Source of the DNA: a virus
IMG/VR virus record: IMGVR_UViG_3300030117_002665
Coordinates: 1-36,077 of that record
Strand: one strand, 5' to 3'
Length of the DNA stretch: 36,077 nucleotides
The notes beneath the pieces were generated by a model. It searched no databases and was not told where the DNA came from. It saw nothing but the letters and a program-made list of their open reading frames with translations. Numbering within the stretch: position 1 is the stretch's first letter; every line of letters starts with the position of its first letter. Made by a program: the position numbers and the translations under genes. This document shows, one piece after another, positions 1 to 6,439 of this stretch.

Positions 1-1
1 T

Positions 2-385
2 AGTTCAACGTCTTACGTAACGTCTGGTCATTCTGTATCAATAACACCCAAGTTTTCAACAAGTAGACTTTTTTTCTACAACTCAAGTAATTGTTTTTTC
101 TATTCTGGTTCTGGGGGAAGTTATAATACAACAAACTTTCATTTACAAAAAGCTGTATCTGGTGGTTCAACAGCTTATGTAAATAGTAATGATTGGCTTT
201 ATCAAGCAAACGCTGGTGAATCAAATCAAAATAAAAATGTAAGTTTTACATATACGGAAATTGCTGGAACAACGAGTGCTATTACTTATACTTTATTTTT
301 AAAATCAGTAGGAAATGACGACACTACTTGGAATGAGGGTGCGTATTCTTTGGCAGTTTTTACAGTACAGGAGGTATCAGTATGA
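2..385 (+). CDS. 3' part of a fibre-like virion protein (5' end outside window)
   Basis: An open frame runs from the first bases to TGA at 383-385, giving about 127 residues without a start. The product is rich in Ser, Thr, Asn, Tyr and Gly (for example NDWLYQANAGES and TYTLFLKSVGND) with beta-strand-like alternation, as in C-terminal domains of phage fibres and accessory tail proteins. I recognise no catalytic motif. It overlaps the next start by ATGA, so it is translationally coupled to the assembly-like gene downstream. The truncated gene at 36065 starts with MSKL, like the fibre protein at 802, and may be the missing N-terminus if the genome is circular. The function is inferred from context. 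Confidence 0.6.
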   Translation, partial: SSTSYVTSGHSVSITPKFSTSRLFFYNSSNCFFYSGSGGSYNTTNFHLQKAVSGGSTAYVNSNDWLYQANAGESNQNKNVSFTYTEIAGTTSAITYTLFLKSVGNDDTTWNEGAYSLAVFTVQEVSV

Positions 386-792
386 CAACAATAGCAACAG
401 CATTAACAAGTCTAGGAATTAAAGAGTGGGTACTCAGGGGAGAGCCTACAAGTGAAGCAGAGTTTAACTCTATGTTTCGTAAGGTAACAGGCTCAGATAA
501 TGGAACAGCTATTGAAAGCTCAGACCCAAAAGATTTTGGAACGACATGGAAAGCTGTTAGCGATAAGAAGAAAGCGTTAGCTGATGCAGAGCCTATGCGA
601 TTGTTGAGGGTTGAAAGAGATAGGTTATTAGCTGAAACGGATTGGATGGCAAACTCTGATGTAACTCTTGCTAGTAATTGGAAAACCTATCGACAATCAT
701 TGAGGGATTTACCAGCAAGTGCAAAGCCAAAACTATCTAGTGATGGGTCGCTTGATATGTCGAGTGTGACGTTCCCAACAAAACCGAGTTAG
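382..792 (+). CDS. Tail fibre assembly / tail assembly chaperone-like protein (Phage_tail_APC type)
   Basis: 136 residues. The C-terminal half holds RDRLLAETDW, then WKTYRQSLRDLP, and ends VTFPTKPS. This is the signature of small phage proteins annotated as tail assembly chaperone or fibre assembly (Phage_tail_APC-like). Such proteins often sit beside fibre genes and are thought to help fibre folding or attachment. The N-terminal 65 residues are not recognised. SD-like GGAGG lies a few bases upstream. The C-terminal 70 residues resemble the stand-alone 74-residue protein at 1341, so the two are paralogues. The family call is fairly firm; the chaperone role is known only by analogy. Confidence 0.65.
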   Translation: MTTIATALTSLGIKEWVLRGEPTSEAEFNSMFRKVTGSDNGTAIESSDPKDFGTTWKAVSDKKKALADAEPMRLLRVERDRLLAETDWMANSDVTLASNWKTYRQSLRDLPASAKPKLSSDGSLDMSSVTFPTKPS

Positions 793-798
793 GAGTAA
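781..798 (+). repeat. 18-bp direct repeat over stop codon and RBS (copy 1; copy 2 at 1554-1571)
   Basis: AAACCGAGTTAGGAGTAA occurs identically at 781-798 and 1554-1571. In both places it encodes the last residues (KPS), the TAG stop and the AGGAG ribosome binding site of the following C1q-like fibre gene. It marks the joints of a duplicated cassette of assembly-like gene plus fibre gene. Confidence 0.9.
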
Positions 799-801
799 GA
801 C

Positions 802-1344
802 ATGGTTTCAAAATTAGAAGTAGATACGATTGCTCATTCTGGTGGCACTACTGGAATGACGATTGATAGTAGTGGACATATTCTTACACCAGCTAGACCA
901 TCATTTCTAGCTTATATGTCGGCTACACAGTCTAATATTGCTAATAGTAATAGCGATGTTACTGTTCAATTTGACTCAGAAGTCTATGATGTTGGTGGGG
1001 TTTTCAATACAAGTACATATAAATTTACTGCACCCATTTCTGGAACATACTCTGTCTATACACAAGCTAGACTACAACAGATTGATACAGCAGCAGACCA
1101 TTTGATACTAAGTATTTTACGCACAAATTCTAGTGGTACAGTACAAGAATATTGGCAAAATGTAATAGACCCAGACCAATTTGATACAGATAGTGAATAC
1201 CATACTTTTTTCATTCAAGTTGCTGATTCTTTTTCTGCCAACGATACGGCTCATGTAACAGTTATTCAAGGTAGTGGTACATCGCAAGTTGATGTTCAGA
1301 ACTATAATAAAAATTCATACTTTGGTGGGTACTTAATAGGATGA
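802..1344 (+). CDS. C1q-like accessory fibre protein
   Basis: 180 residues. The start, MVSKLEVDTIAHSGGTTGMTI, is the short attachment-like N-terminus seen in many environmental phage accessory fibres. Residues from about 38 on (FDSEVYDVGGVFNTSTYKF, TAPISGTYSV) match the jelly-roll C1q/TNF-like fold used as a trimeric receptor-binding head. AGGAG lies 7 bases upstream. Its stop overlaps the next start (ATGA). It is paralogous to the protein at 1575: both share FDSEVYD/FGTEVYD, an FTAP-[IV]-[ST]-G segment and an IDPD segment. Likely role: exposed tail or fibre decoration that helps host recognition. Receptor unknown. Confidence 0.7.
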   Translation: MVSKLEVDTIAHSGGTTGMTIDSSGHILTPARPSFLAYMSATQSNIANSNSDVTVQFDSEVYDVGGVFNTSTYKFTAPISGTYSVYTQARLQQIDTAADHLILSILRTNSSGTVQEYWQNVIDPDQFDTDSEYHTFFIQVADSFSANDTAHVTVIQGSGTSQVDVQNYNKNSYFGGYLIG

Positions 1345-1565
1345 CAATAACAATAGAAAATAAATTTAGACTATATAGAAACAAGTTACTTAAAGAATGT
1401 GATTGGACACAGGCTAACGATAGTCCTTTATCAGATAGTAAAAAAGAAGAATGGAAAGTGTATAGACAGGCATTAAGAGACATGACTAAAACTGTTAAAC
1501 CAGAGTGGACAAAGTATGGAACTCTTAAAAAGTCTGCTATTACCTTCCCTACTAAACCGAGTTAG
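1341..1565 (+). CDS. Small tail fibre assembly-like protein (Phage_tail_APC type)
   Basis: 74 residues, corresponding to the C-terminal half of the protein at 382. Shared blocks are YRNKLLKECDWTQ, WKVYRQALRDM and ITFPTKPS. It overlaps the preceding fibre gene by ATGA and is followed by the same 18-bp stop-plus-RBS repeat. It contains only the assembly-like domain, which suggests the domain works alone. Probably a chaperone or connector for the neighbouring C1q-like fibre; function inferred from family and neighbours. Confidence 0.7.
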   Translation: MTITIENKFRLYRNKLLKECDWTQANDSPLSDSKKEEWKVYRQALRDMTKTVKPEWTKYGTLKKSAITFPTKPS

Positions 1566-1571
1566 GAGTAA
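1554..1571 (+). repeat. 18-bp direct repeat, copy 2
   Basis: Identical to 781-798. It carries the end of the 74-residue gene and the RBS of the fibre gene at 1575. Confidence 0.9.
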
Positions 1572-1574
1572 ATA

Positions 1575-2195
1575 ATGACCTCAACATTAAAAGTAAGAAA
1601 CATAGAGATGGGCGAGGGTGCTGCATCAGACAGTAAGATATTGTTTGATGGCAATGCTCAAGACTTTCACATAGGACTAGACGATAGTTCTGATAGCTTA
1701 ACTATAGGTCTTGGCTCTGCGTTAGGTACTACATCACACATGGTCTTTGATGCTAATGGGATTATTACTAAGCCACTACAACCTGCGTTTTTAGCTGTAC
1801 CTGCTTCTTCCCAAAATAATATTGCCACTGGAAACACTACAACAACTTTAGTTTTTGGGACAGAAGTGTATGACCAAAATGGTGACTACGCATCAAATAC
1901 TTTTACAGCACCAGTAACAGGTAGATATTACCTTAATGTACAACTTAGAATAGATGACCTTGACATAGATGTGGACTTTTATGAACTTCAGATTGTAACT
2001 TCAAATCGAACTTATATTGCTATAATTGACCCAGACCTTGCAGACCAAAATATGGGTTACTATTCTTTAGCAATTAGTGTTGTTGCAGATATGGATGCCG
2101 CAGATACAGCTATACCTAAAATTAGAATAAATGGTGGTGATACCACTATGGGTATGTCAACAGCTAGTCATTTTTCAGGTTGTCTGTTAGCATAA
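1575..2195 (+). CDS. C1q-like accessory fibre protein, second paralogue
   Basis: 206 residues. The N-terminus MTSTLKVRNIEMGEGAASDSK is a short attachment-like segment, followed by a beta-rich linker (DFHIGLDDSSDSLTIGLG) and a C1q-like head from about residue 75 (LQPAFLAVPASSQNNIATG, FTAPVTGRYYLNVQLRID). The head aligns by eye with that of the 802 protein, including the IIDPDL segment near residue 150. AGGAG lies upstream. It is probably another receptor-binding or decoration fibre. Confidence 0.68.
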   Translation: MTSTLKVRNIEMGEGAASDSKILFDGNAQDFHIGLDDSSDSLTIGLGSALGTTSHMVFDANGIITKPLQPAFLAVPASSQNNIATGNTTTTLVFGTEVYDQNGDYASNTFTAPVTGRYYLNVQLRIDDLDIDVDFYELQIVTSNRTYIAIIDPDLADQNMGYYSLAISVVADMDAADTAIPKIRINGGDTTMGMSTASHFSGCLLA

Positions 2196-2210
2196 TTAAA
2201 GGAGATAATA

Positions 2211-2495
2211 ATGGCAAAACTTACACTAACAATAGAAGTAGATGATACGCAACAGACTATTCTAAAGAATGATTTGTTAGATATTAACACATGGGTTCAA
2301 GATGCAATGACAGGCAAGATAAACAACGCTTGGAAAAGGATGCAACGAGAGTGGACAACTAAGTTAATGAACGACAGTTCTTTTACTGACCCAATCCCAT
2401 CTAATCAAGCTGACTTTGTAAAACTTATAACTGCTAGAAGTGACTACAAGACAAGAGTTCAAAGAGATGCAGCTAATAAAGCTAATAAGAAATGA
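2211..2495 (+). CDS. Hypothetical small protein of the fibre region
   Basis: 94 residues, beginning MAKLTLTIEVDDTQQTIL and ending in a basic, Ala/Lys-rich helix. RBS AAAGGAGAT is strong. The middle (WVQDAMTGKINNAWKRMQREW) looks helical. I recall similar proteins beside accessory fibres in environmental phages but know no function. The stop overlaps the next start (ATGA). Confidence 0.6.
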   Translation: MAKLTLTIEVDDTQQTILKNDLLDINTWVQDAMTGKINNAWKRMQREWTTKLMNDSSFTDPIPSNQADFVKLITARSDYKTRVQRDAANKANKK

Positions 2496-2653
2496 CCAAA
2501 GCATTAGAAACAAGAGTGGTTAAATTGGAAACTGAGAATAGTATTCAGTTCCGAGACATCTATAATAGGCTTAAAAAATTGGAGATGGTGTTGATTGCTG
2601 GAATGGGTGCAGTAATTACCATGCTTGTCGGGATCTTATTTCAAATTAATTAA
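2492..2653 (+). CDS. XhlA-like small membrane protein (putative holin accessory)
   Basis: 53 residues read directly: ATG at 2492, TAA at 2651-2653. An N-terminal amphipathic, coiled-coil-like half (LETRVVKLETENSIQFRDIY) is followed by one membrane segment at residues 32-51 (MVLIAGMGAVITMLVGILF). This is the layout of haemolysin XhlA-like proteins found beside holins and endolysins. It is coupled by ATGA to the preceding gene and precedes the lysis genes. Probably a membrane-associated lysis helper. Confidence 0.6.
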   Translation: MTKALETRVVKLETENSIQFRDIYNRLKKLEMVLIAGMGAVITMLVGILFQIN

Positions 2654-2677
2654 ATTTTTACCTGGGGGGAAACCAAA

Positions 2678-3154
2678 ATGGTTTTTGGGGTTGGGGAAGC
2701 TATTGCAGCAGCAGCAGCTTTCAAAAGTGCTGTCGATGCAATAAAAAGTACAGTCAATAGTTGCCGTGATGTTTCGGAATTAGCATCAAGTATTGACCAG
2801 CTGCTAGATGGCAAGGCGAGAATAGATAGAGCCAAGAAGCATAAGGCTGCGCCAGGTCAATTCAGTATCAAGTCAATCGCATCAGATACGATCTCAGCTA
2901 AATTGGCTGAAGAAGAACTTTATAACATCTCTGTTCTTATCGACAATCGCTTTGGACATGGCACGTTCAAGGGCATTCAAGACGAGAGAAGAAAGCGGAT
3001 CAAAGCCTACAATGAGGCGGAGCAAAAAAGATTAGCTGCCAAAGCAAAACGTCGTAGGGAATTGATAAATGATCTCAAAATACTTTTATGGGTTGTTGGC
3101 GGCGCTGGTGCTTTGTGTGTGGCTGGGGTCATCTATCTTACCATTGCAAATTAA
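2678..3154 (+). CDS. Hypothetical phage protein with C-terminal membrane anchor
   Basis: 158 residues with a GGGGGG-type RBS upstream. An Ala-rich N-terminus (VGEAIAAAAAFKSAVDAIK) leads into a helical middle, a very basic stretch (ERRKRIKAYNEAEQKRLAAKAKRRRE, residues about 103-128) and one hydrophobic segment at about 134-156. That suggests a cytoplasmic helical domain tethered by a C-terminal inner-membrane anchor. I recall similar proteins near phage lysis genes without a known role. The last 86 bases overlap a second frame starting at 3069. Confidence 0.6.
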   Translation: MVFGVGEAIAAAAAFKSAVDAIKSTVNSCRDVSELASSIDQLLDGKARIDRAKKHKAAPGQFSIKSIASDTISAKLAEEELYNISVLIDNRFGHGTFKGIQDERRKRIKAYNEAEQKRLAAKAKRRRELINDLKILLWVVGGAGALCVAGVIYLTIAN

Positions 3155-3323
3155 ATCGGAGATTAAAAATGATACACAGAATTATAGCCTGGTTAAACGA
3201 GTTCGTAAGACCGCAGCCGGCAGAAGTCTTAACGAGTTCTACTGTGTCTACATCTCGCAAGAGGGGGAGACCAAAGCAATCAAAGTCAGCAGTTACGAAA
3301 ACTGTCCGGAAGAAAAAAACTAA
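3069..3323 (+). CDS. Candidate membrane-anchored protein in overlapping frame
   Basis: 84 residues with N-terminal hydrophobic segment YGLLAALVLCVWLGSSILPL, then a soluble tail ending VSSYENCPEEKN. TAGGGA lies 8 bases before ATG, so it could be translated. Its start is inside the 3' end of the 2678 gene, and from 3169 it shares DNA with another open frame. The topology (one N-terminal membrane segment, soluble tail) fits an i-spanin-like protein, but I see no lipoprotein partner. Either frame of 3169-3320 may be the real gene, or both. Confidence 0.4.
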   Translation: MISKYFYGLLAALVLCVWLGSSILPLQIKSEIKNDTQNYSLVKRVRKTAAGRSLNEFYCVYISQEGETKAIKVSSYENCPEEKN

Positions 3324-3327
3324 ATGA
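3169..3327 (+). CDS. Small basic protein with AT-hook-like RKRGRPK motif
   Basis: 52 residues, ATG at 3169 with GGAG 7 bases upstream, TGA at 3325-3327. The first 14 residues (MIHRIIAWLNEFVR) are amphipathic. The rest is Ser/Thr/Lys-rich with RKRGRPKQSK, which matches an AT-hook core (RGRP), and it ends RKKKTK. Small proteins with KRGRP motifs occur near phage lysis genes, but their function is unknown. It lies entirely within the frame starting at 3069. Its stop overlaps the holin start. Confidence 0.45.
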   Translation: MIHRIIAWLNEFVRPQPAEVLTSSTVSTSRKRGRPKQSKSAVTKTVRKKKTK

Positions 3328-3524
3328 GTCCAGAAACTTTGGATCGCTGGAAAATCATTCCCAGGCTAATGATGATTACGATCTTAATTATCAGTTATCA
3401 AGTTTGTTCCTGGTTTATGAGTCTACCGGATCCGACGATAGAGCAATCTGGATTTTGCTCAATTGTGATCGGTGCTTTAACCGGTTGCTTTGCGATATGG
3501 ATGGGAAAGGAAACTAGCGCATGA
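3324..3524 (+). CDS. Small holin (two membrane segments)
   Basis: 66 residues: MSPETLDRWKIIPRLMM, then membrane segments at about 14-33 (RLMMITILIISYQVCSWFM) and 43-60 (FCSIVIGALTGCFAIWMG), joined by SLPDPTIEQSG, and a short charged end. This is the form of small holin-like proteins beside endolysins in many environmental phages. Predicted to form inner-membrane lesions timed for lysis. It overlaps the preceding stop and the next start (ATGA at 3521-3524), so it is coupled within the lysis cassette. Confidence 0.7.
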   Translation: MSPETLDRWKIIPRLMMITILIISYQVCSWFMSLPDPTIEQSGFCSIVIGALTGCFAIWMGKETSA

Positions 3525-3922
3525 GTTTAATAAATACATTAGTAGGACCGGTATCTTCTCTACTCGATAAGTTCGTAGAGGACAAAGATCAGAAAGCGAA
3601 ACTCGCGCATGAGATCGCTACAATGTCAGAAAAATTTTCTCAAGAAAAAGCGCTGGCACAGATTGAATTGAACAAAGCGGAGGCTGCATCCGGATCGGTT
3701 TGGAAAGGCGGCTGGCGACCATTCGTTGGCTGGATTACAGCAAGTGCATTACTCTATCATTACATCTTAAAAGATCTAATTATGTTCGGCTGCACACTAG
3801 CTGGAGTCGAGGTTCCAGAGTTGCCAGAATTTGATATGGCAAGCCTAATGACAATCCTCCTGGGGATGCTCGGAATTGGCGGTTTGCGTAGCTATGAAAA
3901 AACAAAAGGAATAACAAAATGA
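3521..3922 (+). CDS. 3TM-type holin (GTA_holin_3TM-like)
   Basis: 133 residues. A helical N-terminal part (DKDQKAKLAHEIATMSEKF, then LAQIELNKAEAASGS) is followed by WKGGWRPFVGW and hydrophobic segments at about 70-95 and 106-122. The motif of Ala/Glu helix then WRP-x-VGW is characteristic of the gene-transfer-agent/phage 3TM holin family. Likely a second holin or membrane partner of the 66-residue protein. It overlaps the endolysin start by ATGA. Confidence 0.78.
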   Translation: MSLINTLVGPVSSLLDKFVEDKDQKAKLAHEIATMSEKFSQEKALAQIELNKAEAASGSVWKGGWRPFVGWITASALLYHYILKDLIMFGCTLAGVEVPELPEFDMASLMTILLGMLGIGGLRSYEKTKGITK

Positions 3923-4455
3923 AAGAGAATTTTGAACAATGTATGGTCATGTTATTGGAGAACGAGGGAGGCTATCAAGAGGACAATCGGGATAGTGGAA
4001 ATTCCTCTGATGGATACGGAAATCCAGGCTCAACAAATTGGGGAGTTACAGCAAAAGTATTCGCTGAGTTTACCGGTCAACCAGCCACAAGAGAGATAAT
4101 GAAAGCGCTCAAAAAGGAGGAGGTTTATCCGGTCTATAAAGAACTATATTGGGATAAAATAAAAGGTGACGATTTGCCAGCTGGAGTCGATTGGACGACG
4201 TTTGATTACTGCGTAAATTCGGGAGTGTCCAGGGCAGCAAAAGCGCTGCAAGGAATTGTGTCAGCGACAAGAGATGGCGCGATCGGTAAGCTGACGTTAG
4301 CAGCTGTCGAGAAAAAAGATGCGAAAGAAATCATCGATCAGATGCACACCACCAGGCAAAATTTCCTGGAGGGTCTATCAACATTCGGTGTCTATGGTCG
4401 AGGCTGGACCAGGCGAAATGAGCATGTAAAAGATACCGCTCTTGATATGCTTTAG
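3919..4455 (+). CDS. Endolysin, glycoside hydrolase family 108 muramidase
   Basis: 178 residues, full length for the family. The N-terminal GH108 domain has the ENEGGY motif at 14-19, with Glu16 the expected catalytic residue, then STNWGVTAKVFAEF and the conserved YKELYWDKIKGDDLPAGVDW block. The C-terminal half (VSRAAKALQGIV, DGAIGKLTL) matches the associated peptidoglycan-binding domain. It would cleave the glycan backbone after holin action. No signal peptide is evident, so export depends on the holin. Last gene of the rightward late operon before the attachment region. Confidence 0.9.
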   Translation: MKENFEQCMVMLLENEGGYQEDNRDSGNSSDGYGNPGSTNWGVTAKVFAEFTGQPATREIMKALKKEEVYPVYKELYWDKIKGDDLPAGVDWTTFDYCVNSGVSRAAKALQGIVSATRDGAIGKLTLAAVEKKDAKEIIDQMHTTRQNFLEGLSTFGVYGRGWTRRNEHVKDTALDML

Positions 4456-4502
4456 TAAGCACAAATTGAGCACAAAATAGACGTTAGTAGATGTTATTAT
4501 AT

Positions 4503-4527
4503 GTTATTAAGAATCAATTTTAATAAC
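4503..4527. repeat. 8-bp inverted repeat in attP left arm
   Basis: GTTATTAA at 4503-4510 and TTAATAAC at 4520-4527 are perfect inverse copies separated by 9 bases. No T tract follows, so it is more likely a protein-binding site than a terminator. Confidence 0.6.
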
Positions 4528-4574
4528 GTAAACTAACATTAAATAACGGCAAATAACGGCAAATAACACCTAGC

Positions 4575-4604
4575 ATGGGGTTTCAAGTCCTATCACCCGC
4601 ACCA
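4575..4604 (+). other. tRNA-Leu 3'-end-like sequence, probable attachment core
   Basis: TTTCAAGTCC is followed by TATCACCCGCACCA, which reads like a T-arm followed by acceptor strand CACCCGC, discriminator A and CCA. The pairing 5' strand would be GCGGGTG, as at the start of many bacterial tRNA-Leu genes. No other tRNA half is present, so this is a fragment, as expected for a phage that restores the host tRNA 3' end on integration. The T-loop fits imperfectly, so the isoacceptor is uncertain. Confidence 0.65.
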
Positions 4605-4677
4605 AAATTTCCCTTTATATTACAGTAACTTAACCAATTTTATTGGATTTCAAGCACAGATTTAAGCACAAAGATGT

Positions 4678-4706
4678 TTGACAATCTTGATTCTATTCTC
4701 CATTAT
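4678..4706 (+). promoter_or_regulatory. Sigma70-type promoter for the integrase unit
   Basis: TTGACA at 4678-4683, a 17-base spacer, and CATTAT at 4701-4706. The -35 box is perfect and the -10 matches 4 of 6. It lies 45 bp before the small gene at 4752. Confidence 0.55.
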
Positions 4707-4751
4707 CATTGAAAATATTAACAATGTTCCTTAACAGATGTGGAGGTCTAA

Positions 4752-4934
4752 ATGGAAAAAGTTATTGAGAAGTCAGAGCAGTTACAGCAGCTACACGATC
4801 TAACAGATACGGAAACAAATTGGGTCGTTCATACCAAACAGAATCAGAAAATTGTTTTATCAGCTGACCAGCTGCATTTGATCCGGCAAGGATTAAACCA
4901 GGCTGTTGATGCAGATCCCTCTATTTATTTCTAG
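4752..4934 (+). CDS. Small protein upstream of integrase (possible excisionase or regulator)
   Basis: 60 residues with RBS GGAGG, ten bases before the integrase start. The protein is acidic and helical (EKSEQLQQLHDLTDTETNW, then LSADQLHLIRQGLNQAV). Position fits a recombination directionality factor, but most of those are basic winged-helix proteins and I see no helix-turn-helix here, so the role is open. Probably co-transcribed with the integrase from the promoter at 4678. Confidence 0.55.
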   Translation: MEKVIEKSEQLQQLHDLTDTETNWVVHTKQNQKIVLSADQLHLIRQGLNQAVDADPSIYF

Positions 4935-4943
4935 GAGGGGTCA

Positions 4944-6167
4944 ATGCTTACAAAAGAAGAAACAATTAACCTGGTTAGATATTATCCTAGTCGCAAAAGA
5001 AGTCCTCATTATGTTGATGGTCGAAAGCATGGCATGTTGCCTAAATCTTTTCCCACAAAAGAGGAGGCTCTAAAGTACGCAGAGAAGATAGCAGAAAATA
5101 TTTTATTGCATTCAAAAGGGCGCGCTGAAGTTAGGATGGGAACAGTTTTTAATTGCGGTGAATGTGAGCCGACTAATAAGAAGTGTTGCTACACGAAAAC
5201 GAGAAGAATGGATATCGAACATGGTGTGATCCGAGAGCATAGTTTTGAGAACTCAATGCGTGATATTAATTTCCTCCTCGACATTAAAATTGAGGGTACT
5301 CCGGTTCGTGAAATGTCAGCAAAAAATTTCTTTGATGATCCCACAATAGTATTCAGAATTATTGATCCGGAAACGATCAAAGGTCGCGTACTGAAAACTG
5401 TAAAAAACTATTGGGCAAACTACACGGATTTCGGATCGTTTTGCGTTAGCGCTGGTTTCACAAAGCAAAATATTTTTCGTGAAACTCGACCAAAGAGCGG
5501 CGGAAAAAAATCCACCAGGAAAGCAAAGATCGATCGGGTCCAGCGCTCGACTATCGAGGGGATCCTGGAACATCTGCCGGTAGATACGAGCAACATGGAT
5601 CCTCGCGGATACAGAAGATGTAATTGGAGGTTAGCAGCTTTCGTTGCAGCACAAACCGGAATGCGCCAGGGTGAGCAAAGAGCACTAACCTGGAACGATG
5701 TAAATTTTGATGTTCGCGTTATCGAGATTAACAAAGGCATCGATAGATACCATAATGTTGCGGAAACAAAAACAGAGAAATCAAATAGGCGATTGCGGTT
5801 TCCACCGGTCGTCGTTAAGGCGCTGCAAGAAGAATATATGCGCCAGGGAAAACCACCAAAAGAAGATTTAATTTGGATGGATACGCGAGGTCGATCAGTA
5901 AATCCCTCGATGTTCATCAAGAAGATCACCAGAGCAGCCGCAGCAGCCGGTGTTCCGCGTATTACATGGCATGAACTACGTCATTACTTTGCATCCGCTC
6001 AGTTGGCTTTAAAAGGCGGTACAAAGGATGGTATCTGGAAAGTATCTAACCAGCTGGGTCACTCGGATACAACAATCACAACCAAAACTTATGGTCATTG
6101 GCTGGATGATTTCTCTGAGGATCCGGAGGAAACAGCTAGAGAAGATCAAGCAGCGCTGCGCTACTAA
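4944..6167 (+). CDS. int: Tyrosine-type site-specific integrase
   Basis: 407 residues. The catalytic set is visible: Arg241 in TGMRQGEQ, a Lys candidate near 276-279, His343 and Arg346 in HELRHYFAS, His373 in LGHSDTTIT, and the nucleophile Tyr383 in TYGHW. The N-terminal part has a core-binding helical domain (about 95-185) and, unusually, a Cys cluster at 71, 74, 81 and 82 that could bind zinc. RBS AGGAGGGG. It would recombine the nearby attP with a host tRNA gene. All key residues are present, so it is expected to be active. Confidence 0.93.
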   Translation: MLTKEETINLVRYYPSRKRSPHYVDGRKHGMLPKSFPTKEEALKYAEKIAENILLHSKGRAEVRMGTVFNCGECEPTNKKCCYTKTRRMDIEHGVIREHSFENSMRDINFLLDIKIEGTPVREMSAKNFFDDPTIVFRIIDPETIKGRVLKTVKNYWANYTDFGSFCVSAGFTKQNIFRETRPKSGGKKSTRKAKIDRVQRSTIEGILEHLPVDTSNMDPRGYRRCNWRLAAFVAAQTGMRQGEQRALTWNDVNFDVRVIEINKGIDRYHNVAETKTEKSNRRLRFPPVVVKALQEEYMRQGKPPKEDLIWMDTRGRSVNPSMFIKKITRAAAAAGVPRITWHELRHYFASAQLALKGGTKDGIWKVSNQLGHSDTTITTKTYGHWLDDFSEDPEETAREDQAALRY

Positions 6168-6418
6168 TGTCAGCTTGTTTAAGATCCGGTTACTGCTGCA
6201 AGAAAGCGCCGTGTCCTTACGGCAAATCTATCAGCGATACAAACCTAGCTTGTCGATACCAGGGCGGTGATAAACCTGGTGAATATTTCTGCAAAAAATA
6301 TAATGAAATTATCCTGGATGAAACCAGCTGGATTAGTCCGGCATTCGGATCCGGATGTTCTAGTCCGTTAAACTCTGATAGACTTCAGATAAAAAAAAGA
6401 GCGCCGGAGCGCTCTTGA
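6167..6418 (+). CDS. Cys-rich small protein, probable metal-binding
   Basis: 83 residues. ATG overlaps the last base of the integrase stop. Cys at 4, 10, 11, 16, 29, 42 and 64 form a pattern (CLRSGYCCKKAPCPYG, then C, then YFCKKYNEI, then GSGCSS) resembling small Cys-cluster proteins seen in other phages, probably zinc- or iron-binding. Role unknown. The last ten codons run through the hairpin at 6391-6416, so its 3' end shares bases with the terminator of the opposing operon. Confidence 0.6.
   Translation: MSACLRSGYCCKKAPCPYGKSISDTNLACRYQGGDKPGEYFCKKYNEIILDETSWISPAFGSGCSSPLNSDRLQIKKRAPERS
6391..6416 (-). terminator. Rho-independent terminator of the leftward operon
   Basis: AAGAGCGC at 6397-6404 and GCGCTCTT at 6409-6416 form a perfect 8-bp stem with loop CGGA. 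Read leftward it is followed by eight T residues (6398 to 6391). It ends transcription of the 8328-6440 genes and also sits at the convergence with the rightward integrase unit. Confidence 0.85.
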
Positions 6419-6439
6419 GTTTCGCAATTCTCCTTTCTT

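Larger units (their letters stand above)
4458..4672 (+). other. Candidate attP region with paired arm-type repeats
   Basis: Between the endolysin and the promoter of the integrase unit. AGCACAAA occurs at 4458-4465 and 4469-4476 on the left, and AGCACAGA/AGCACAAA at 4653-4660 and 4665-4672 on the right, all in the same direction with starts 11-12 bp apart. They bracket a tRNA-3'-end-like core at 4575-4604. A second repeat family lies left of the core: TGTTATTA at 4492 and 4502, and AATAAC at 4522, 4542, 4552 and 4562. Core plus flanking short repeats beside a tyrosine integrase is the usual attP layout. No gene is seen at 4456-4751. Confidence 0.7.

Noticed and set aside
4503-4527. Inverted repeat as a terminator after the endolysin
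   Set aside because: Stem is all A/T-rich and has no T tract; it fits the attP repeat family better.
4575-4604. Complete tRNA gene
   Set aside because: Only the T-arm and acceptor 3' part are present; no anticodon or D arm upstream.
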